The notes under the pieces were generated by a model. The model was not told the origin of the DNA and made no database searches. It was given only the letters and a program-made list of their open reading frames with translations. Made by a program: the position numbers and the translations under genes. This document shows, piece after piece, positions 48,200-59,119 of a DNA stretch of 64,000 bases. The DNA lies in NCBI RefSeq assembly GCF_026745355.1, contig NC_079206.1, forward strand, positions 21,507,399-21,571,398. The letters run 5' to 3'. How positions within the stretch are numbered: position 1 is the stretch's first letter; each line of letters begins with the position of its first letter. This DNA comes from Beta vulgaris subsp. vulgaris. Taxonomy: Eukaryota; Streptophyta; Magnoliopsida; Caryophyllales; Amaranthaceae.

Positions 48200-49080
48200 T
48201 TTGGCATTTGTAGCAGGAGAATAGGAAGAATTGAATTCTCTTCGACTGAACCTGAAGGAGATTTCGATCATTCAACTTTCGCTTTTAAAGGAATCATGTC
48301 ACTTGAGTTTCGGGCTTAAGGCATAGTAGCTCTCTTGCGGCTACCTTTGCTATGTCATCTGATGTTGTTCACAAAGCTATAGACCCGGCTATCTCCGAGT
48401 TGAAATCGCTCCCAGGAATCATTTTCTTATTCTTAATAGAACCCAAGCGACCAAGTGAAAGTGAACAGCCCCAAGCAAATATTCTAGAGAGCATACCCTT
48501 TGTTTCTACTCTTTATCTCTTCTAAGAACAACTAAGAATCTAGAATCTTTTGAGTACGAGAAAGAGGGCAAGAGGTAATTGTTCCTTCGATTCCCCCTTA
48601 GGGGGTCAAGGGGGGAAGCAATGGGGGTCACTGGGGGGATTTTATCCCCTTTGTTCGCCCGTTCAATTTCCGTAAAGAAAAATTAAATGAGGGCGTTCCT
48701 CTCCCTAGGGGGGTCACAGGGGGGATTTTATTCCCTTTGTTTTCCTAAGGAAATTAAACGAGGGCGTTCCTCTTAATCGGCACGTTGCGCCAAAAAAAGC
48801 GAAATCCCTTGCCTTCCTGCTTGGTTTTTTAATCTCTCCAGCTTGTTTCTCTTTTTTTGGTGGAATTTTGATGTGAGATCGAGGGGATGTGTAAGCGGAT
48901 GGAGAACCATTCGTATAGCGAGACTATGTGCTTGAAGTTGTCTTCCCATCCCCCTAACCTTTAGTCGGATTCTCAAAGGTGCACTTGCTTTTCCTGGAGT
49001 GATTAGATTGAGTTCTTTCTTTCTCTAAAACGAGAGATAAGAAAACATCTTAGATTACGATTAAAAAAACAATCTCAAAT
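48200..49080. other. GC-richer tract, possibly mitochondrial-derived (NUMT)
   Basis: Composition and texture change here: agggggtcaaggggggaagc, cggctatctccgagttg and cgttgcgccaaaaaaagcg are unlike the surrounding transposon DNA and resemble plant mitochondrial intergenic sequence. No organellar gene is recognisable. A unit of about 80 bp, gggtcac-ggggggatttta through gagggcgttcctct, is present twice in tandem (48623 and 48705) with divergence. The mitochondrial origin is a suspicion only. Confidence 0.35.
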
Positions 49081-49152
49081 AGACCAAGATCCAATTTCGG
49101 GTCATTTCTTGGTGAACATGATCTGCCATAATCTCTTCGATTCCTTCATTTA

Positions 49153-50273
49153 TGTAACACGCACCCCCGCCTACCCGAACCCTTATTTATTCGATAAAAC
49201 TCGGGATTTGGGGGAAAATAAATCCACGAGGGTTCGACTCGACGGGTGGCGCTACCGCCACACTTATCTCCTTGGAAATAAATGCAAGGCTAAATTAAAA
49301 ACAAATTAAACTCAAATTCATTAATCTTTACAACCAAAGTAAATCATTCGTTAAACATTATTAGTTAATTAGGTGTTTCAGAGTTCCAGCGGAAGCTAAT
49401 CATATATGCTAAGTGGATGACACTCTAAATGATCTCCCTTTTGTTCCCCAATCGATCACCCACCTACACAAATACACTAAAAAGAGACAAGAGGGACAAG
49501 CTCCCAAAAATCAGAAAAACTGAGTAATTCCAACTCCATCCCGTAATATACTTAAGTTGAAAATACTTTGTAAAATAGTAGATTAGTAGTTTTGGAAGTC
49601 ATAGCACATATACACATATATATACATTGAATAATCACATCATTAATTCAAATAATCCAGTTATTCAAGGAGAGGAAAGAGAACGCCAGTAAGTCGGGGC
49701 CAATCCCTTGTAACCACTTACTTCAACATTGTAGGCCGGGGTCAATCCCCTGTAACCACCTACGAATAAAAAAAATGGCCATAATAACAGAGTCCCCAGT
49801 GTGCACACCCCTTCTACTTGGATCACAACAAGATAGAAGGAAGATAATAACAAAATAATCAGCATAGTAATGAGAGAACCTGTATGGGCCGCTGAACCAC
49901 TCATATAGGGCAACTTGTTCATCATTTCCCTCCGACATTTCACTTTACGTGATTAACATCTTTTAATCAAGTCATCACATATACATTTACGTCATCTTGT
50001 TCAATCAAGTGTGAACATATTCAATCCATCATAATCTCAATCCATTCATAGCGGTTTCAATAACTCATTTCATAAACACAACCGTCACTTGAGTTCATTT
50101 ATCACTTCAGATTCATAATCATTCCATTATCACAAGTTCTTACCAATTCCAACTTTCATAAAATTTCAACATTAATAACAATAATAATATTCATGATAAT
50201 CATAATGATATATAGTAATAATAATAACAATAATAATAATAACAATATAATAATAATAATAACAATAATAACA

Positions 50274-50306
<33 letters not shown>

Positions 50307-51775
50307 TCATAATAATATAAAATGATATTAACCGATTTTAAACAATGGTATAATAAACATCTTACATCATCCATAGTCATGATTCATAGTCGAAATCCAT
50401 AATCGTTGTTCATTTTGTCATTCGTATTCATAATTCGCATTAGGTCCATAATCCATAATATAGTCCATACTTATGAATTTTATAAGTACATAATAATCAC
50501 ATAATCAATTCGTTTTACACTAACGGGATCTATGGTTTGATGGACATCGGAGATTACCTCGTGACGCGTGCCCAAAAGTTAAGTTCACCGAACGGATTAG
50601 CACTCTTGATATTCTTCGTCTACGAAATCGGAGTCTACAATAGATGTTAACGATATCTAAGTTAGTTCCTAAATAACCCCTTTTTATGTATATAAAATAT
50701 AGGATTTAAATAACTCAAATAACTTAAAGAAATTCTTAATGATTCTAAGAGAGTTTATAGATCAAAGTAAATTACTTAATTAATTATTTTAAATATAAAA
50801 AACTAACTTTATTATACTCTTTATTTTATTTTAGAAATTTAAGAAACATCTTCAAGTTATAAAGGATTAAGTTAAAACTAGAACATACTAACTTAATTAA
50901 TGTAAGCTAGTTTAGGAAAGTCATTGAATTTGTTTTAAGAATAAAAGTAAACTAAATAAAACTAATTAAACAAAAAGGAAAACGAAATTTTAAAGAATCA
51001 GTTTTCTCAAACTAAGAGAACGTAACAAAGGAAGAACGAAAGAAGAGGAGGGAGAAAATAGGAGAGGCGACAGAAGAGATGGAGCAGGGGAGGGTAAAGG
51101 AAATCGGTGGTGGCTATTGTGGCCGGTGTATAGCGGCGGCCGGAGGAACGAAGCAGGCGCCGCGAAAAGGGCTGAGTTCGAGGGTGGCTGGGGGACAGCA
51201 GGGTCTGCGCGAATTAAGGGGGGTTAGGCTGGCGGTAGCGTTTGTCGCAGTGGTTGGCCGTGATTCAGGTGGTCGGGTGTTTTTTTTGAGTGGTGGTTTC
51301 CGGTGGTGTGGTGGTTCGAAGGGAGAAGAGAAAGATTGAAGCAAACCTTTGAAGTTTAACTTGTTTGCTTGAGCAATTTGGTGAGTAAAGTTCAGTTTTT
51401 ATAGAGAGGTTTGGTCAGAAATCTTGACCTTGGTTAAGCTCCATTAATGGTGGAAGTGAGGTGTGAGGGTTATGGTGTTTAGCCTTTCAAAATTTGGCCC
51501 TAAAATCTGATATTTGTGGACTAAAATTCAATTTGCACTGACAAGGCTGAATTTTGGGTTGAAATAGTGGCTTCTTTTCCTGCTGAATTTCAGACGTGAG
51601 AGGAGGGAGGGAGATGAAGAAATTAGTCTTCATCTTCTTTATTTTTCTTTTGTTTTTATTTTTCTTTTTCTTTTTGGCTAAAAGGCATATGGACTATGGA
51701 CTTGGTATTTGGGCTTTGGATTGCTAAAGTGGATGGACAATATGTACAAGACTACAAGGATACCCACAACCAAAT
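49153..51775 (-). repeat. 3' LTR of the gypsy element
   Basis: The left end tgtaacac at 49153 corresponds to the LTR end on the minus strand and aligns with 59120 onward. The upper border lies between the pol stop (51784) and the TATA box at about 51397-51404 (minus tataaaaa) but could not be fixed. Contains a long (aat)n array and a G-rich segment at 51060-51330 with spurious frames on both strands. Confidence 0.75.
50180..50310 (+). repeat. (aat)n-type microsatellite in the 3' LTR
   Basis: Runs of aataataat with interspersed aac; a related array occurs at the same LTR position in the other LTR (60120-60245). Confidence 0.9.
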
Positions 51776-51783
51776 TTAAAGAG

Positions 51784-52783
51784 TTAACGCTTTCTTATGT
51801 CGTCTTCTGTTTCCCATGTTGCTTCCTCGATTTAATGATTCGACCATAAAACCTTGACTAACTTTATTGCCTTATTTCGGGTGTTTCTCGTTTTGGAATC
51901 AAGGATTCTAACAGGACGTTCTTCAAAAGTGAGGGTTTCATCTATTTCAATGGTTTCAGATTGGATAACATGGGAGGGGTCAGAAATGTATTTACGGAGT
52001 TGAGACACATGAAAAACATTATGAACCTCGGCAAATTCTCTAGGTAAGGCTAACCTATAAGCCACTTGTCCAATTCTTTCCAATACCTCGTAAGGTCCAA
52101 TGTAACGAGGACTTAGCTTTCCTTTTCTACCGAACCTCATTACTCCCTTGGTTGGTGAAACTTTCAGTAACACTTTCTCTCCAATTGCAAACTCCAAATC
52201 TCGTCTCTTTTGATCGGCATACGATTTTTGTTGATCTTGAGCAACCTTCATGCGCTCTTGAATTAACTTCACCTTGTTGGTAGTCTCTTCTATCATTTCT
52301 GGTCCTAAATTCAACGACTCGTTTACATCGCTCCAACATATAGGACTCCTACATTTCCGTCCATACAACACCTCATAAGGTGCCATTCCTATGCTCGAGT
52401 GATAACTGTTGTTGTACGAGAACTCAATGTACATTAAATGATCATCCCAATACCCTCCGAAATCCATCACGCATGCTCTCAACATATCCTCCAAGGTCTG
52501 AATGATTTTTTCTGTTTGACCATCTGTTGCTGGGTGGAAAGATGTGCTGAATTTCAATAGTGTACCCACGGCTGTTTGAAGCTGTTTCCAGAACTTAGAT
52601 AAGAATCTGGAGTCCCTATCCGAAACAATGTCCTTCGAAACACCATGTAGCCTAACTACCTCATTAAAGTAAGCATCGACCAACTGTTTTAATGACCAAG
52701 TATCCTTCATTGCCACGAATCTTGCCGTCTTAGTCAAACCGTCCACTATTACCCATATTGCATTATTTCCCGATCTCGTATTC
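51784..52783 (-). pseudogene. Gypsy integrase core (second half) and chromodomain
   Basis: The minus-strand frame runs from the first catalytic Asp region (WVIVDGLTKTARF) through the second (VSDRDSRF) and the Glu (TDGQTEKIIQTLEDMLR). It continues into the GPYEVLERIGQVAYRL core and the VHNVFHVSQLRKY motif, and ends in a chromodomain-like tail (EERPVRILDSK, then KVLWSNH, a TAA at 51832-51834, then EEATWE). The integrase catalytic residues look intact in this half. The stop near the end removes only the last 16 residues. Chromodomains of this group are thought to direct integration to heterochromatin. Confidence 0.9.
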
Positions 52784-52791
52784 GGTAATCC
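52784..52791. repeat. 8-bp target duplication (ggtaatcc), left
   Basis: Identical to 54475-54482, in the integrase codons for GLP. Confidence 0.9.
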
Positions 52792-53174
52792 TAAACCTGA
52801 TCAAAATAGGCCCGGCCCGCTGACCCGACCCGAAAAATCACCGGGCTTGGGCAGCAAAATGTGGCTGAAACGGGGCTTCGAGCCTGGATTTTGAGGCCCG
52901 TCTGAATTCGGGTCGGGTCTGTGCAGTCATACAGGCCGGTTTTTTGCCCGGACCGCGTATATATTCTATTAATGCTAGTTTCTGTCTAATAGTCAAGGGT
53001 CAGGCGCATGAAGGGATTATTTTGGGCTGCTAGACATTGGGTCGTCCGTGTAGGCGTGTATTGAGGCCTTGAGAAATTAAAAACTGAAAAGTCAGCTAGC
53101 CTAAGACTTAGGAGAGAGAAATCTTAAATTTCAAAAACTGAAAAACCCTAGCTTCCAAGTTCAATTGTTCCAGG

Positions 53175-53779
53175 TAGGGATGGCAATGGGTCCTGGACCC
53201 GAACCAGACCCACTAGGACCCGACCCATTTATAAGGGTCTGGGTCCAGAAATTTTAGACCCAATGGGTCCGGGTCGGGTCCGGGTCCCAAAGAGCATGGG
53301 TCCGGGTCCACATATGCTAGACCCATACCCGCCCCACGAACCCATTTACATATTAGATTTTTTTTTTTTTTTGATACCTAAACTCTATAATTTTATGAGT
53401 TTTGATGTTGTGAACTCGTTAGTGTTGTAACTCCACTAAGACATGTAACTTTATAAGTTGTAACATTTTAATATTTTATGAGTTAATTCTTAAAATTTTA
53501 TTTAGAGAATGCTTTAACCATGGATACAAAAACATATATACATTAGACGAAAATTTCTAATCACATATATTCAAAAATGTAATGAAAACTTAAAATTAAG
53601 AAGGACCCATTTAGGACCTAGTACGGACCCACGGACCCGCTAGACCCAGCGGATCTGGGTCTGGGCCTGAAAAATCTAGACTCAACGGATCTGGGGCAGG
53701 TCTGGATCTGTAAAAAATAAACGAGTCTGGGTCTGGGTCCAACTGGACCCGACCCAGACCCGCCCCACTGCCATCCTTA
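53175..53779. mobile_element. Inner hAT-like element (605 bp) nested in the outer hAT
   Basis: Ends tagggatggcaatggg and the complement of cccactgccatcctta are inverted repeats. The flanks gttccagg (53167-53174) and gttccaga (53780-53787) match in seven of eight bases, fitting a slightly decayed hAT target duplication. The subterminal regions are packed with gggtccgggtc/gacccggaccc repeats around an AT-rich core. Confidence 0.8.
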
Positions 53780-53870
53780 GTTCCAGACTTCTAGGCAGCC
53801 GTTTTTTTCCTTCTCCATTCCATTATCTTCTGCTCTTCTTCCCTTGATTCTTTATACTTAAATTTTAATT

Positions 53871-53872
<2 letters not shown>

Positions 53873-53908
<36 letters not shown>
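53873..53908 (+). repeat. (ta)n microsatellite
   Basis: About 18 uninterrupted ta units in the outer hAT element. Confidence 0.95.
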
Positions 53909-53910
<2 letters not shown>

Positions 53911-54474
53911 CCCAGTTTCTTGTTTTTTTTTGTTCAATTCAATTGCTCGATTATTTTTGTTGTTGATTTATTTTTCGGTTTTTTTTGTTGCTAAATTTTT
54001 TTTTTTTTCGTTTTTTTTTTGTTGTTGGATTTTTTTAATTTTTGGTTTTTTTGTTGCTCGATTTTTGTAATATTTGTAAGTTTGTTCAATTTTTTTATTG
54101 CTTGTTTAGTTGTTTTTTAATTGTATTATGTTACTTTCTTCATTTCTTATTTTCTTGGTTGTTCAAAAATATTTAACTTGGTCTTGGAGTCTTTGACTTC
54201 ATTTTGCACTCTTATTGATGTTACTTGACAAACTAAATAACTTGTATTGGATGTTTCTTATATTTGTATTGAATTTTCATCAAAATAGTGAACAAAAGTC
54301 AGAAAACAAATTAAAATGGAGATAAAAAATCTGGCCCGCTTAGCCCGAAAATGGCCTGCTTGGCCCGTATAGGTCAGGCTTTGGGTAGACCAAACTAGCC
54401 CGCTGGCTGGCCCGACCCGGCCCGCAGACATGGGCATGATTTTGGTGGGTTGGCCCGGTCTTTGATCAGTTCTA

Positions 54475-54482
54475 GGTAATCC
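54475..54482. repeat. 8-bp target duplication (ggtaatcc), right
   Basis: Identical to 52784-52791. Confidence 0.9.
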
Positions 54483-55704
54483 CATGATGAAATCCATAGA
54501 GATAGATTCCCATTTCCATCCTGGCACTTCTTATGGTTGCGATTTTCCTCCAGGCTTCATATGTTGTATCTTCACCTTCTTGGCATGTTAAACATTTTGC
54601 CACGAAGTCGACTACTTCTTGCTTCAACCTAGGCCACCAAAAGTGCTTCTTCAAATCCTTATAAAGCTTATCTCCTCCTGGATGTATGTAATACGGCGAA
54701 CTATGGGCTTCCCTTAGGATTCTCGTCTTGAGTTCCTCATCCTGTGGTACACACAATCTCCGTTTATACTTCGCAACGCCATTGTCATCGATCTCGAACT
54801 CTGGTGCTTGACCATTTTCTTTCATCTCTCTTAACTTGCTTAACCACTTATCCGCAGTTTGTTTCTCCTGAATCTCCTCAAATATGTCCGGTCTAACGAT
54901 AAGAGCATTCAATTGAGCTTTCACATAACCGGGTTCAACTATTTCCAAACTCAATCTCTTGATCTCCTCACACAATTCATTTGCCAAAATCAAAACATTT
55001 AGCGAATGAGCATTCTTTCTACTCAACGCGTCAGCTACTTTGTTTGCTTTTCCTTCTTGATACACTATCTTCAAATCATAGTCGTTTATAAGCTCTAGCC
55101 AACGTCTTTGTCTCATATTCAACTCCTTTTGCGTATACAGATACTTCAAACTCTTGTGATCTGTATAGACTTTACACTGCACTCCATATAAGTCATGTCT
55201 CCAAATTTTCAGCGCAAACATGATCGCTCCTAACTCCAAGTCATGAGTAGGGTGATTTTGCGCATGCGGTTTGAGTTGTCTTGACGCATAGGCCACTACT
55301 TTGCCATGTTGCATGAAAACACACCCAAATTATTTCTTCGAGGCATCACTATAAACTTCGAATCCTTCTACTCCAAAGGGTAACGTTAATACCGGGGCTG
55401 TTGTAAGTCTTTTCTTCAACTCTTGAAATGCTTCCTCACACATATCATTCCAATGAAATTTTGTTGTTTTCTTCATTAGGTTAGTGAGAGGTTGGGCCGT
55501 TCTTGAAAAATCCTTTACGAATCTTCGGTAATATCCAACTAAACCCAAGAAACTCCTTACGTCGGTGACGTTCTTAGGTTGAGGCCAATCGGTCACTGCT
55601 TGAATCTTCGATGGATCTACAGAAACGCTTTCTTTTGATATCACATGACCAAAAAATGATACTTTTTCCAACCAAAATCCACACTTTGAGAACTTGGCGT
55701 ACAA
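54483..55704 (-). pseudogene. Gypsy RT C-terminus, RNase H and integrase zinc region
   Basis: Minus-strand frames give the RT connection (FFGHVIS, then [17 protein letters not shown]), RNase H (YSDASKK, then [10 protein letters not shown], then [10 protein letters not shown]) and the integrase HHCC finger. The finger's His ligands lie in AHSSPYYIH and its Cys ligands in CLTCQ. It leads to the start of the catalytic core ([15 protein letters not shown]), which is in a shifted frame near 54530. A TAA replaces an expected codon right after YSDASKK (55327-55329), so RNase H is interrupted. The fragment ends at the hAT insertion. Confidence 0.88.
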
Positions 55705-56600
55705 TTAGTTTTCTCGAAGAATCTCCAATACTTTCCTCACTTTATCCTCATGATCTTCTTTATCCTTCGAGTACACCAATATATCGTCAATGAAAACTAT
55801 TACGAACTTATCCAGGTATGGCTGGAAAGTCCTATTCATGAGGTCCATGAAAGCTGCTGGCGCATTAGTGAGTCCTAAAGGCATAACTGTGAACTCATAA
55901 TGGCCATATCTCGTACGAAAGGCTGTTTTTGGAATGTCTTCTTCAGCAATACGCAATTGATGATAACCCGATCTCAAATCGATCCTTGAAAATACTGTTG
56001 CACCTTGAAGTTGATCGAACAAATCCTCGATTCTCGGGAGCGGGTATTTGTTCTTCCCCGTGGCATTATTCAACTCCCTATAATCGATACACAACCTCAA
56101 AGATCCGTCTTTCTTCCAGACAAACAATATTGGGGCTCCCCAAGGCGAAACACTAGATGTAATGTACCCTTTTTCCAACAATTCCTCCAACTGCACCTTC
56201 AATTCTTGCATTTCTGCAGGTGCCATTCGATACAGAGCCTTAGAGATAGGTCCTGTTCCCGGGGCTAAGTCGATCTTAAAGTTCACTTCCCTGACAGGCG
56301 ACATTCTAGGTAGCTCTTCGGGAAATACATCTAGAAACTCCTTTACTACCTAAATTTGAGTCAATTCCTCGTTTTCCACGCTAACGTCCCTTACTTGGCA
56401 TAGGTAGACTGGATAGCCTTTTCTAAGATAGGTTTGAAGGGGGCAGAGATTATTTTGACATCAGGCTGGAAGATTATGCCTTTATAAGATATCCTATTTC
56501 CTTTTGGTCCTCTAAGAGATATTTTCTGGTTATAACACTCGATTTTAGCTTTATACTCTAACCAATCCATTTTCAAGATAATGTCAAAGTCTTTTAGGTA
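55705..56600 (-). pseudogene. Gypsy reverse transcriptase (N-terminal and palm)
   Basis: A frame of about 200 residues (56304-55705) carries [45 protein letters not shown] and the catalytic FIDDILVYS, all apparently intact. It stops at 55705 (TAA) directly before [11 protein letters not shown], so one nonsense change separates the two RT halves. The segment 56391-56576 encodes the preceding linker (MDWLEYKAKI, then GNRISYKG) in another frame. This is the polymerase part of pol. Confidence 0.9.
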
Positions 56601-56697
56601 AAAAAGGATAAGATAGGCCGGTAATCAGTACCAGCTATGACTACAGGGATACTTTGGAAAAGAGATTTACAAGAAACAGTTTCACCTGTGGGCATGG

Positions 56698-57435
56698 CTA
56701 TATTGGCTTGACAAGACTGGGTAGACTCGAGGGATACTTATTAACAAAAGTGCTAGAAATAAAAGAATGAGACGCTCTTGAATCAAAGAGTACATAAGCA
56801 GGATTTGAGTTCACGAGAAAAGTATCAGTCACAACGTTAGCATCGGTGTCAGCTTCAATTCGACTCATGACGTTGATTCTTCCATTGGTGTAGCCTCCAT
56901 TGCCATTCTTTCCAAAGTTTCCATTTCCACTTCCAAAAGAGCGGTTGTTCTGGTTTCCGTTTTGTGTAGCATTTCCTTCATTGGGGCGGTTGTTATTGAA
57001 GTTTTGAATTATGTTTCCACCTCCATTCTTACCATTGTTACCATTGTTCGCATTTGCTCCATTTTGAGCTTGCTTCTTGGGATAGTTGAATGATTTATGA
57101 CCTACTTCTCCACATTCGAAACATTTGATCCTTTCACCCTGACAAGTGAATCCTGGATGGCTCTTGGCACACTTATTGCAAACGAAGTTCCTTTGGATCT
57201 TATTTCCTTGTTGGGCCTGTTGTCCAGAATTGTGATTGTTGCGGTTGTTGTACCGTCCACCATTGTTGTTGTTGTTGTTGGGCCTTTTATCGTACCCTTG
57301 GTTGTTATTGCTGCTAGCAGGTTCCTTTATTTTATGTCTACTTAGCACCTCTCTTTCACGCTGTAGAATCCTCTCTCAGTTTGAGGCCTTAGCATACGCC
57401 TCTGCGAAATTAGTTGAGGTACTACCTCCCACTCA
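56698..57435 (-). pseudogene. Gypsy gag C-terminus (zinc knuckles) and protease
   Basis: An Asn/Gly-rich linker surrounds two cysteine motifs, CNKCAKSHPGFTC and CFECGEVGHKSFNYP. In the second the last zinc ligand is Tyr instead of Cys. The protease motif near 56780 reads VLFDSRASHSF; the catalytic DSGA is altered to DSRA, which should abolish activity. Stops at about 57433 and 57378 separate it from the gag body. Confidence 0.85.
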
Positions 57436-58050
57436 AGTCTGAAGATCAAACTTATGTCCGTCTTCAAACTTCTGAGCTTTAGTTCCCTTATTTGGAACTA
57501 CAGTTGGGCAAAAGCGGGCATACTCATTAAATTTCTGATCATACTCTTGCACACTCATGTTATAGCTCTGGTTGAACCTACTAAACTCATTGTATTTCTG
57601 CCTACGAATGTGCTCAGGGAAGAATCGAGCCTTAATCGCTATCTTAAACGTTTCCCAGTTAAAGTTCTCTTGAGCTTTAAAAATGGGTCCTACACTTTCC
57701 CACCAAGTATCGGCATCCTCGTGTAAGTAAAAGGTTGCATGGTCTACTTTCTGGGCCTCAAGCGTACCCGTGGCCGTGAAAATCTTTTCGAAATCTCTTA
57801 TCCAACTTTCGAGAAGTAATGGGTCATCTCTACCAACAAAGGTTGGTGGTTTCAAGGCGGAAATCTTTTTCTCCATTGCAGCTTGCGGATCGTCTCCATG
57901 GTGGTTGTTGTTGAGCTGGTTTTGAAGAACTAAGCCAAAGCTTTGAGCTAGTTGCTCGAGAGTTCTAGGTCGTGCTGCTACTTGTTCAGGAGTCTCGACC
58001 ATTTGGTTTTCTTGTCGCCTTACTCTAGATCGCGTATAAACGTATTGCAT
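57433..58050 (-). pseudogene. Gypsy gag (capsid domain)
   Basis: The 205-residue frame contains the retrotransposon gag core: PPTFVGRDDPLLLESWIRDF, then FYLHEDADTWWESV, then FNWETFKIAIKARFFPE and YDQKFNEYARFCP. The start MQYVYTRSRVRRQ is the first ATG of this frame. It ends at a TGA at 57433-57435 within what should be a continuing gag, so it is prematurely closed. Confidence 0.85.
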
Positions 58051-58358
58051 AAGCTACCTGCGTTATTCACATTGGTGTTCCCACCATTCACAAGCAAGGG
58101 CTATTTCACATAAAATATATAATCAAGATTCATTCAATTCATTCATTTTCACACAACATACTCATGTCATATACCAAAAGTTCATCATTTCATTACTCAT
58201 GCATGCACATTTCATTACTCATGCACATTTCATTCATCACATAAGAGTTGTCTTAGTTTTCATCACTAAGAAATACTAAGCAAATAAGCTAACACTAACG
58301 TTAATAAATCTACTACGTTTAGATTCCGAGTGGTTAAGGTCAGCTAGGGTTGAAGGTT

Positions 58359-58865
58359 TCACTCTTCATACTCAGACGGGTCTTCTTCCTCATCTTCGTT
58401 TTCCTTTTCACCAGGGTTTTCAACGGGTGGGGCATGGCTTATTTCTATTTCTTCATTGTCACTATAGTTGGGTTCATCATCATCGGAGGTTAAGTAGTCA
58501 TTGAGCCACTTGGCTCTAGCATCGAGCATTCGTTTCTCCAAGTAACTCAACGTGAGATACCACTTCCCTTTCCATATGTATCGTTCATAGTTTGGCTTTT
58601 CAGTTTTCAGAATATCCGAGTACCCGTTCTTGATTCCCGCATAATGGCCATCGTTGGGAAGAGTGTGAATTAAGACATCGGCTTGTTTAGGTGGCGTGAG
58701 GTAATCCGAATACCCGTGACCTTCATTGAGGTGATAAAATTTCATGGTTAATCGTAACCTAGAGATGTAAGCTGAAATAGACTCTCCGACCCTCATCCTT
58801 AGAAGGTAAGATCCTTGACGTGGGGTTCTGGTGCATTTCCTGGCGGTCATACGTGTCCTGGCCAT
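58359..58865 (-). CDS. Extra ORF upstream of gag with a histone H3-like N-terminus (168 aa)
   Basis: An uninterrupted frame of 168 codons lies between the primer site and gag, 308 bp ahead of the gag ATG. Its start is ARTRMTARKCT after the initiator Met, which matches the H3 tail ARTKQTARKST at eight of eleven positions, including Arg8-Lys9; the following RTPRQ resembles H3 KAPRKQ. The middle (residues 30-130) has no recognised domain. The last 45 residues are strongly acidic (SDDDEPNYSDNEE, then EDEEEDPSEYEE). It is the only intact reading frame of the element. Function unknown; a chromatin-related role is inference. Confidence 0.7.
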   Translation of the reverse strand: MARTRMTARKCTRTPRQGSYLLRMRVGESISAYISRLRLTMKFYHLNEGHGYSDYLTPPKQADVLIHTLPNDGHYAGIKNGYSDILKTEKPNYERYIWKGKWYLTLSYLEKRMLDARAKWLNDYLTSDDDEPNYSDNEEIEISHAPPVENPGEKENEDEEEDPSEYEE

Positions 58866-59104
58866 CTAATAAAATATAAACAATTAATAAGTACCTTTTA
58901 CGAGTACTTTCATACATGCACACATAACCCATTCGTACCCATACTAAATCCTTAAGTCATATTTTAATCCTAATTTATTTCTCCTAAATATTTTATTATC
59001 TTAACTTCCAAAACAAATTTTAATTTTGAACCTATTTGATTCATTTTTCTTGATTACTATGTTTTAACAATTTTAATTAATCTTTCCCTAGTTAATCTAA
59101 CTCC

Positions 59105-59116
59105 GCTCTGATACCA
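59105..59116 (-). other. Primer binding site of the gypsy element
   Basis: On the minus strand tggtatcagagc, a perfect initiator tRNA-Met complement, starts three bases after the LTR. Confidence 0.9.
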
Positions 59117-59119
59117 TTC

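Larger units (their letters stand above)
52792..54474. mobile_element. hAT-like element (1683 bp) inserted in the gypsy integrase
   Basis: Ends taaacctgatcaaaatagg and the complement of ctttgatcagttcta are inverted repeats; perfect 8-bp copies of ggtaatcc flank them. Both subterminal regions are rich in ggcccggcccg/cgggctt motifs. No transposase is encoded. The interior has long T-rich stretches (53940-54130), a (ta)n run and a second hAT element. Confidence 0.88.

Noticed and set aside
50156..50380. Tyr/Ile/Leu-rich frame on the minus strand
   Set aside because: It is the translation of the (aat)n microsatellite in the LTR.
51079..51344. Open frames on both strands in a G-rich segment (Gly/Arg-rich, Pro-rich)
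   Set aside because: They lie inside the gypsy LTR, are low-complexity and have no recognisable domain.
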